Shown here: piece by piece, positions 56,827 to 64,000 of the stretch
Layout: every line of letters begins with the position of its first letter
How positions within the stretch are numbered: the first letter of the stretch is position 1
Assembly: GCA_037355855.1 (NCBI GenBank)
Contig: CM074760.1
Span: 1-64,000 of the forward strand
DNA length: 64,000 bases
Direction of reading: 5' to 3'
From: Pseudo-nitzschia pungens
Lineage: Eukaryota; Bacillariophyta; Bacillariophyceae; Bacillariales; Bacillariaceae
Program-made: the position numbers and the translations under genes
Notes under the pieces: generated by a model
What the model saw: the letters and a program-made list of their open reading frames with translations, nothing else
What the model was told of the DNA's origin: nothing
Databases searched by the model: none

Positions 56827-57659
56827 GCGAAAACACTCCGCGCAATGTAATCCGCACATCACCAACAAAGGTTCGTTCGTTGCGTTTCGCTGACACGAGT
56901 TCTGATGAGTTGAGTCGACAGAGATTCAGATGAGTTGACCTGAATCGTGACAAGTCGACTAGAGTTTTGATGAGTTGCGTTTCTTCGATCGCCTTCTCCA
57001 TGCCGTTGACGGCAAGGCGTTGCACGATCGTGCCCCGTCTCGCCAGCGAGGTGCGGCTTGGTCTGAAGTGACGTGACGTGACGTGACGATTGGAACCGAC
57101 AGGCCATGCGGGATTTTCCGCACATTCAGTTCTACTGCCACCCCAGACCATGGCTAGCAGTGAACGGGACGAGTCGATTGGATTCGTTTTCGTAGCTTGT
57201 AGCTTGCTATTCCTTCCTTTTCTTTATGTATATACTATTACTTAAAATTTACATACTTTTACGTGTATATTTGAAAACGCCTAAGCACTTTTTTTTCACA
57301 CCTTCAAACTGCTTTGGACGCTTTTTATATTGGTCATTGCTCGCTTTTACGATGGTCGGTTCTCCAAACCCATCGCAGTCAGAATCAAATCGAACTGTTT
57401 GTGAATGCGTTCTCGACCAGGAACGCAATGTGCTTCGGTGAGTTGTCTACAACCAATATCAGGTTCTCAGCGGTACCCTACGAAGTGGGATCGATGCCGC
57501 AAGTCGGCTATTTCGTCTCTCGTCTCGTCTCGTCTCGTCTCGTCTCTTCTCGTCTTTTCCATTCCATTGAACTGCATTGGATTGTGTCATTCAAGCGAGT
57601 TTTGTCGCTTGTTCATTCACTATTTCCAGCCGCCGTGTTCCAACATATTGGCACCGAGA
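56827..57659. other. Spacer, no gene seen
   Basis: ACGTG repeats at 57070-57088 and a CTCGT pentamer run at 57520-57548. About 56890-56980 is rich in GATGAGTTGA-type words. No gene recognised. Confidence 0.45.
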
Positions 57660-58640
57660 ATGTCGTCATTAGAACGCGCAAAGCATTTTATTTCTTGGGG
57701 TTGGGACATAAAACAGGACAGAGAAGTGGTCTTGACCGCAGTTGAGAGAAGCGAGGCTGAAGAGTATGTCTTGCGATATGCATCCGAAGAGTTTCAAAAC
57801 GAAAGAGAACTACTAGTAAAGGCTGTGGTCAATAGACTTGGATTTTTCTTTGAATATGCATCCGAAGAGCTGCAGAGCGACAAAGAAATAGTCTTAGTAC
57901 AATCCGACAGAGACGTTGTCACGGCTGCGGTGAAAAGTGATGGAAGGGCCCTGCGCTTTGCATCCGAAGAATTGAAATATGACAAAGACGTTGTTATGAC
58001 AGCGGTGTATAGTCATGGATCTGCCTAGTAATGTGCATCCGAAAAGTTGGGAAACAAAAACGACATTGTAATGGCCGCGGTGAATAGTAATGCAACGGCC
58101 TTGCAATCTGCATCCGAACAGTTGTGAAAGGACAAAGATTTCGTCTTCGATGCAGCGAAGTTTAACACAGAAGTATTTTTCTATGCATCCCAATTCTTGG
58201 GAGTCGCGTTGGGATTCACCCAATGGGAGGTGGCGGTAGTGAACAGAAAAGGTGCCATGATTTTCTGGAAATCTGATCCACGGTCTCTGACAATTTTGCC
58301 AAAGAGTCGAGGGGAGACAGAAAAGTGGTCTTGGCTGCAGCGAAGCGAGATGGACGGACCTTGTACTACGCATCCGACGAGTTGAAAGCCGACAGCAAAT
58401 TGGCGATCGCTGCTGTCAGAACTTTGGATATGCCTTGAAACACGCATCGGGTGAGTGGAAAAACGACAAATTACTTGGTGACAGCTGCAGGGAAGGGTGA
58501 TGGACAGGCCTTGTACTATGCGTCCAACTTGTTGACAAACGTCACAGACGAGGTCTTGACTGCTGTCAAAAACTATGGAAGCAACGGCGATATTATTCTT
58601 GCAGCTCTATTGAAGAATCCAAAGGCCATAGAATCTGCAT
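57660..58640 (+). pseudogene. Decayed DUF4116 repeat gene
   Basis: From the ATG at 57660 the frame gives four to five DUF4116 repeats (DREVVLTAVERSEAEEYVLR, LRFASEELKYDKDVV) and stops at 58026. Beyond the stop, repeats continue in mixed frames with further stops: NDIVMAAVNSNATALQSASE at about 58055, a disrupted stretch to about 58440, then DGQALYYASNLLTNVTDEVL and a last partial repeat near 58630. Early stops and frame changes point to decay. A truncated 122-residue product is still possible. An intact family member lies at 60800-62188. Confidence 0.75.
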
Positions 58641-60799
58641 CACAATCATCCATTGTTGCTCTGTCAAAACACTGCGTCTGTCCCTGTCGTCGATCCAAGA
58701 TACCGATACGGATACGGATACCGATACCGATTATGATACCGATGTTGCAATGGATAACCAATAGATACATATCGTTGGCCACAGTCCTGTCCTCCGCAAG
58801 GATCATCCTTTTTGTCAAGTCAGAGTGCTGTATGCACTGTACGGTGTTGGTACTGCATCTGGTATGGATACCGTACGAACCTGCTTCCAGCTTGCAGGCG
58901 TGAGTGCTGAAGGTATCCTTATGATACCGGTACTGGAATCAACAATCAACCGGGTGGTGGTACTTGCTGAACTATTAGAGCCCACCTGTTGCTGATGCGC
59001 GCTTTGTTCTTCTGTTTTGAAAGTAGTTTTTGTTGTCCTCAGTTGCTCTATTGTCGTCACTCGGTCCTCTCGTTACAAGTATCGAGGCCTTACGGTATGG
59101 TATCTGCCAAAGCAAAAGCCCGAATCATTCGTTCGCAAATTGCAGGGGCCATCCGCAATAGTATCTTTTTATGATGAAGAGTTTGGGGGTGGTCGGTGCT
59201 CCGTGATCTGTCTCAAGAGTAAGGTTACGAGTACCAGGTAATCTGAAGGTTACAGAACTTTCTCGTAATCTTACTCGTAATTACCTAGTACGTACTAGGA
59301 GTCCGCAAATCTGTGAATCTGCAAATCTACGTACTAGTACTAGAACGTGTGCCCATACGCTACGTACGTAGTCGAAGCAGATACCTCTCCAACATTGAAC
59401 ATTGGTCCTGATAATGGGTCGTGCCCCTTCAATACTCGTACCGGGATCGAAAAGTCGTTTATAATGTGCGGCACTGTCAGAGTAATCTTACGGTAAATTA
59501 CGTAACCTTACTGTCTCCTCGACTTAGCGCTAGGTAAAATAATTGCAGTATTACCGTAGGATGTAATCTTAGGGGTACAAGTAATTCACTAGCGCATTTT
59601 GGATTTGGTGTCAAGCAAACTATGACACCTGGAAAGAAAGGTTGAGCATCACACGAATGGAAGGTGTTCTGATTGGACGATATCAGTACGGTAGATTTGT
59701 TCTCGTTTTTGACAAACTACCTGAAGAAACGACCGAAGTTGAAGTTGTTTCGACCCAAACTACAGAATTCTTATCAGCTGTCCCCGGGATTCAGTAGAAA
59801 TTAGTAGTCGGGGACGTAGAACCCGGGGACTGCTAATAAGAATTTTGTAGTACTTACCGGTAGACTAGATAGTTTCGTGAAAATGATTCAATAGCCCGAA
59901 ATAATTCCAATTATTTTAATTGAGAAAATTGTGGATAATGAGAAATCATTTTAAAAACAATAAGTAAATTACGTGTAATTATTTCGCAAACATTTCTGAC
60001 GATTAGCAGAAAAATATGCGGTAATTAGTGAGCAGCATATCAGAAGAAAAAGATCAGAGTCAGAGTGTCTAGATACTACGTATAATGGATACGAGTAGGC
60101 CAGCGAACAAAACGTGGTGTCACACAACTTCCTATCTCGCAAATAATGTGATACAGAAGAAACAGTATCGAAATAGACGTGTCTTGAGGGATCGAAAATG
60201 TTCTCAGAAAAAATGACGTTGATTTTAAAAAGCTCTTCCGTGAAAACCGCCAACTCCGACCACTCCTAGGGATCATACGTCCGAACTTCTGTGTTGCTAA
60301 ACGTTAAGGTTACTTGTACCCGCACGAAGGAGTGAGATGGGTTTTCTTGGATGTGCAACTCCGCCGTGTTTAGGAATGGAGCTCCCGCATCTCACATCAA
60401 CCAGCGTCAACTCGCGAAGCCGAAGAATTTTTAATTTTTAAAAAATGACACAAGAACTTGCACAAGCAATTTTCCAAAAGTTCTGTTCCGATCACCTTCA
60501 CCGCACAAACAAAAAAAAATAAGAATCACAAGTGAAGACAGAAAAACATCACTGTTACCTACTCGTACGGTACAGGTAATCTCATCTTTTTCTTTTTCAA
60601 CTCCACTTCAACCCGGAACAAAGATTGAATTGATTGCTATCGGTAGGGTAACCTTACCCCAACACTTTATCTCAATCAATATTGCATATCTTTTTTCGAT
60701 ACCCACACAACGTATCCTCTTTCTTGCTGTCCATTCAAGTAAGACCTTACTCGACTCTCATTTCAGTTGCCTACCGACAAGTTTTGATTCCAAAATACA
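58641..60799. other. Spacer with a short MITE
   Basis: 58695-58745 has a GATACCGATACGGATACGG microsatellite. A family C MITE is at 59760-59850. Otherwise no gene recognised. Confidence 0.5.
59760..59850. mobile_element. Family C MITE, 91-bp short form
   Basis: The left end CTACAGAATTCTTATCAGCT and the right end (reverse complement CTACAAAATTCTTATTAGC) frame a 91-bp near-hairpin with inner CCCCGGG and CCCGGGG blocks. The right flank is TA; the left flank is AA rather than TA. Confidence 0.75.
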
Positions 60800-62188
60800 A
60801 TGGCAATCATCCATACAACCGCTCGCGCCAAGCCATCCACCATGCTGGACGCCAGCCTGCGAAGACACCACGAACACGAACCAAGCATCATCAGAACGGC
60901 GGAGGAAGCCATGGCCGCTGTCACGAAGGACGGCCTGTCACTCCGATGGGCTGCCGATGAACTCCGAAACGATGAGCGTGTAGTGATGGTCGCTGTCGCG
61001 CAGAACGGTCACGCCCTTCAGTATACCTCGGAGAAGCTCAAGAACCACGAGAAGGTGGTGACGATCGCGGCACAACAGAACGGCCACGCCCTGAAACACG
61101 CCTCCTTCCGAATGAAGAACAACAAGACGATCGTCCTGAACACCGTGACGAAGTTTGGCTACGCCCTCCAGCACGCCTCCGATGCATTGAAGAACGACCA
61201 CCAAGTCGTCCTGGCCGCTGTCGAGCAGCACGCCCTCCTGGCTCTGGGATACGCCTCGGAGAAATTGCGGAACGATCGCACAATTGCCATGGCCGCGGTG
61301 ACGAGGCACAGCCTGGCCCTGAAATTCGTGTCGCGCGAGTTGAGGAACGACCTCCTGATCGCCACCGCCGCTGTGACCCGGGACAGTCTGGCGCTGCAGT
61401 TCGTGTCACCTTCCCTGAAAAAGAACCGGGGTGTCGTCACGGCGGCGGTCCGACAGCACGGCCAGGCCCTGCAGCTTGTGTCGGGCGAGATGAAGAACGA
61501 TCGCCGGGTGGTCCTGGCTGCCGTCCGACACTACGGCCGAGCACTGCAATTCGCAGCCCTCCCCATGAGGAACGACCCCGAAATCGTCAAAGAAGCCGTC
61601 CGACAGAATGGTGATGCGCTGTGGCACGCGTCCCACGAAATGAAGAGCAACAAGGAGGTGGCGCTCGCCGCGGTTCGACAAAAAGGAGCGGCGTTGAGAT
61701 ACGTGTCGGAGGAATTGAGGAACGACCCCGAAGTGGTGGCAACCGCCGTGGCGCGGAACGGCCACGCCCTGCTCTATGCGTCGGACGAGCTGCGGAACCA
61801 CACAGAGGTAGTCGCGTTGGCGGTGCAACAAAACGCACTGGCGCTGGAATTTGCCTCGGAACAACTGCGGGACAACCCAGAAATAGTCATGACGGCGGTG
61901 AAAGTCAACGCCATGGCGCTGGAGTTTGCCTCCGAAAACTGCCGGAAGGACAGAGAGATCGTCTTAGAAGCCGTCAATCGGAACGGAATGGCCCTGAAAC
62001 ACGCTTCCGAGATAATCAAGGACATGGACTTTGGCGTAAGCTCAGTTGCACTCAAACAGAACCCGAACGCCTGCAGGTATCTATCTCGTGACTGGATCGT
62101 CGAGGCCATCACGCTGACTCCTCTTGCTACGAAAGACCACCAACACCAACAGAAACACCACCAACACCAGAGACGGGCGTTGATTTAG
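60800..62188 (+). CDS. DUF4116 repeat protein
   Basis: 462 residues, single exon, ATG at 60800. After a short hydrophilic N-terminus there are about 15 back-to-back DUF4116 repeats of 23-24 residues. The pattern is VVxAAVxQNGxALxxASxELRND, each probably a helix pair; examples are VMVAVAQNGHALQYTSEKLK and VATAVARNGHALLYASDELR. DUF4116 is a repeat family of unknown function, abundant in diatoms and some other protists, probably a solenoid for protein binding. The fifth repeat carries one extra residue. The C-terminus is Gln/His-rich (HQHQQKHHQHQRR). GC content is well above the spacer. No signal peptide, so probably cytosolic. A decayed relative is at 57660-58640. Confidence 0.85.
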   Translation: MAIIHTTARAKPSTMLDASLRRHHEHEPSIIRTAEEAMAAVTKDGLSLRWAADELRNDERVVMVAVAQNGHALQYTSEKLKNHEKVVTIAAQQNGHALKHASFRMKNNKTIVLNTVTKFGYALQHASDALKNDHQVVLAAVEQHALLALGYASEKLRNDRTIAMAAVTRHSLALKFVSRELRNDLLIATAAVTRDSLALQFVSPSLKKNRGVVTAAVRQHGQALQLVSGEMKNDRRVVLAAVRHYGRALQFAALPMRNDPEIVKEAVRQNGDALWHASHEMKSNKEVALAAVRQKGAALRYVSEELRNDPEVVATAVARNGHALLYASDELRNHTEVVALAVQQNALALEFASEQLRDNPEIVMTAVKVNAMALEFASENCRKDREIVLEAVNRNGMALKHASEIIKDMDFGVSSVALKQNPNACRYLSRDWIVEAITLTPLATKDHQHQQKHHQHQRRALI

Positions 62189-64000
62189 AACGGAATTGTA
62201 CGGCACGTTTTGCCAATTCGTGCCATTCCACGCCTCGACACTAATCGCTGTCGTTATCGATCGCATGGGTCGATAGTTCCGTTCGTTTGTTGCTGTTGTT
62301 GTTGCTGCCTGCAAACAACGCCGGGAATGGACTGACGGTCAGACCACCTACTGCTCGGATGGCATGCACCCTGATTTCCCACGGATGCGTTATGGTGCTG
62401 GGACGGAAGTCGAGGACCTCAAAACCCGAGGAGTTCGACTCTGTGCACTTCTAACAATACATTTTTGAAACCACATTGCACACCACATCGTGCTAAAGTA
62501 AAGAATAGTAGTAATTTTCTACTTTTAAACCAATAAGCACCAGAAAGAATGATACGAGTTACAGCAGCATGTAGCTCTGGGACAGATCCCTCCTACACGA
62601 CTGGTACACAGCACCCTCTCCACCAAGAACATCATCCCCATACTACTACTCCTGTAACAACATACTACTAGCTCTGGTGGATTTATCTCACACATCAGCC
62701 GAGGACAAGAACAAGTTCTAGGCAGTGGTGCACCATCATGCAGGACATTTGCTTCTTACTTTTTTGGGCATGGTCATGACGTAAACAGCGCTGGTGCTGG
62801 TGAAGATCACAAGTCCAATACGAAGTGGAAGTGAGTTCAATGTATCGCACAAAGAACGCAACAGATAAGAATCATACTGGTACCTGTAGGACTGCTACTA
62901 GTACAGTATACAACTTTTTGTTCTCTACATCAATTTTCCCAGCTTGTTACCACTAACATGTTGCTATGTTTGGCAACCAACCAGTCTATTCATTGTACTA
63001 CCAATTATCTAGTACAGTGCAAGAAATAATAATAGTAAATACTGTTGATACGTACTACTAGTAGCAGTAGTGTTCTGCTTGCTGCAGAGAGGATGGTAAT
63101 TAGTAAGGATACCTGTAGTGAGGAGTTACGAGCTTCTTGTACTGCTGCTGCTACTGCTACTACTAGTACTAGTATGATTGACGGAACGACTACTACTACT
63201 AGTAGCAGTAATAGTAGCAGTAAGGTTTACTAGGAAATCGTGCACCGTGCTCATGCTGGATGGAAATTGATTGATTGAAATAAAAAATATAATACGAAGC
63301 CTTTTTGTACGTAGTAATAAAAGTATTGATGTTCTTGTTGCAAAGACATGAGGTATGAGGTCTTATTTCATTGTTGCGAAGCACAGTTTCTTACTACGGT
63401 AAAACCTTAGTGGTAATCGTATTATTTTTTGATTGATGGGTCATCATCAGAGTTCGGAAACTTACATCAGTCAATTCTCTTGGGTGGTTGGATCGGTATT
63501 ACCGCACGGTACAATCGCCGGGTGTGCAGAGGACCAAACCGAACTTTCGAGCTTTGGTACAGGTACCGGAAACGGAATAAGTCGTTCGTTCGTTCGATAA
63601 GTTACGGAAGCTCGGAACGGTGCTTCCATGTGGTTCTTTCGAACTTTCTCCTACCGGTACACGTAATTACCGCATGTTCGACACTCCTTCGGATGGGACG
63701 TGTCAACATTCAACATCTCCGTCGCCTTCGATGTTCTTGCGAGAGCTCGAATACGGTACTTACTCCTGCTGTAGCCAATCAGATCGAACCACCGTTGAAA
63801 TTGCATCTGGTGTCATTGGGCCAACAAGTGGTCGGACACGACAGACACAGTCACAGACACACGGAGACACTTACTTCGACTCTCACAGAAAAAAAACAGA
63901 CGCACAAAGTTCCCCACCCGCCTGTCTGTCTGCTCCGAACAACACGAGTTTCGACAAATTCCTGCCTTACCGTACACTACGAGTAACATTACCGGTACGT
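62189..64000. other. Spacer to window end, no gene seen
   Basis: ACTAGT/AGTACT runs at 63050-63068 and 63155-63215. A GTTGTTGTTG run lies at 62287-62305. No gene, RNA or element recognised. Confidence 0.45.

Overview
Eukaryotic nuclear DNA, most likely from a diatom or a close stramenopile. The evidence is protein content: a DUF6824 domain gene, DUF4116 repeat proteins, a BspA/DUF285 surface protein, M11 (gametolysin-type) metallopeptidases, and secreted proteins with long PSxxPS and PTxxPT tracts. Genes have few short GT-AG introns and sit in repeat-rich spacers full of self-complementary words (GTAC, ACCGGT, ACTAGT, TACGAGTAAGGTTAC). There are no bacterial-type operons. The species cannot be named from this window.

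Layout. 1-570 is a CCCCAA/CCCCAACAA array with CCCTAA-type units, which looks like degenerate telomeric or subtelomeric DNA. A 22-bp minisatellite follows, then a secreted NPY/PSxxPS-rich gene on the minus strand (1225-2333) and a DUF6824 gene (4710-6334). 7.5-9.0 kb is a 41-bp tandem array whose unit carries a small hairpin. 9.1-11.0 kb is an M11 peptidase (minus). 12.7-14.1 kb is a composite satellite. 14.65-15.30 kb is a 0.65-kb dispersed element with an inverted relative at 34.35-34.97 kb. 16.6-20.2 kb is a very low-complexity 1201-residue protein and 22.0-24.5 kb a three-exon BspA-like surface protein. 24.9-25.9 kb is a dead M11 copy broken by minisatellites. 26.5-37.6 kb is mostly spacer with MITEs, gene fragments and one small secreted protein gene (32167-33000, minus).

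The most interesting part is 38.2-49.9 kb: two tandem, same-strand paralogues (38196-42632 and 46399-49905) with matching four-exon structures. Both encode secreted polyampholytes: signal peptide, acidic D/E tracts, lysine-rich tracts, a small conserved Cys-Asn-Gly-Leu module, PT/PS linkers, KGKGSK blocks, GKRN repeats and a nearly identical C-terminal motif. I infer that they may be cell-wall or silica-associated proteins. An antisense ankyrin-like pseudogene lies between them. 51.5-52.2 kb holds another small secreted basic protein, 55.9-56.8 kb a coiled-coil protein, 57.7-58.6 kb a decayed DUF4116 gene and 60.8-62.2 kb an intact one.

Three genes each need a skip of one base to stay in frame, one of them twice (1225-2333, 4710-6334, 9078-10992). 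This may reflect assembly indels, recent decay or, less likely, recoding. Several genes encode signal peptides and low-complexity repeats, so the window can be read as a neighbourhood rich in secreted or wall proteins. No shared pathway can be shown from sequence alone.
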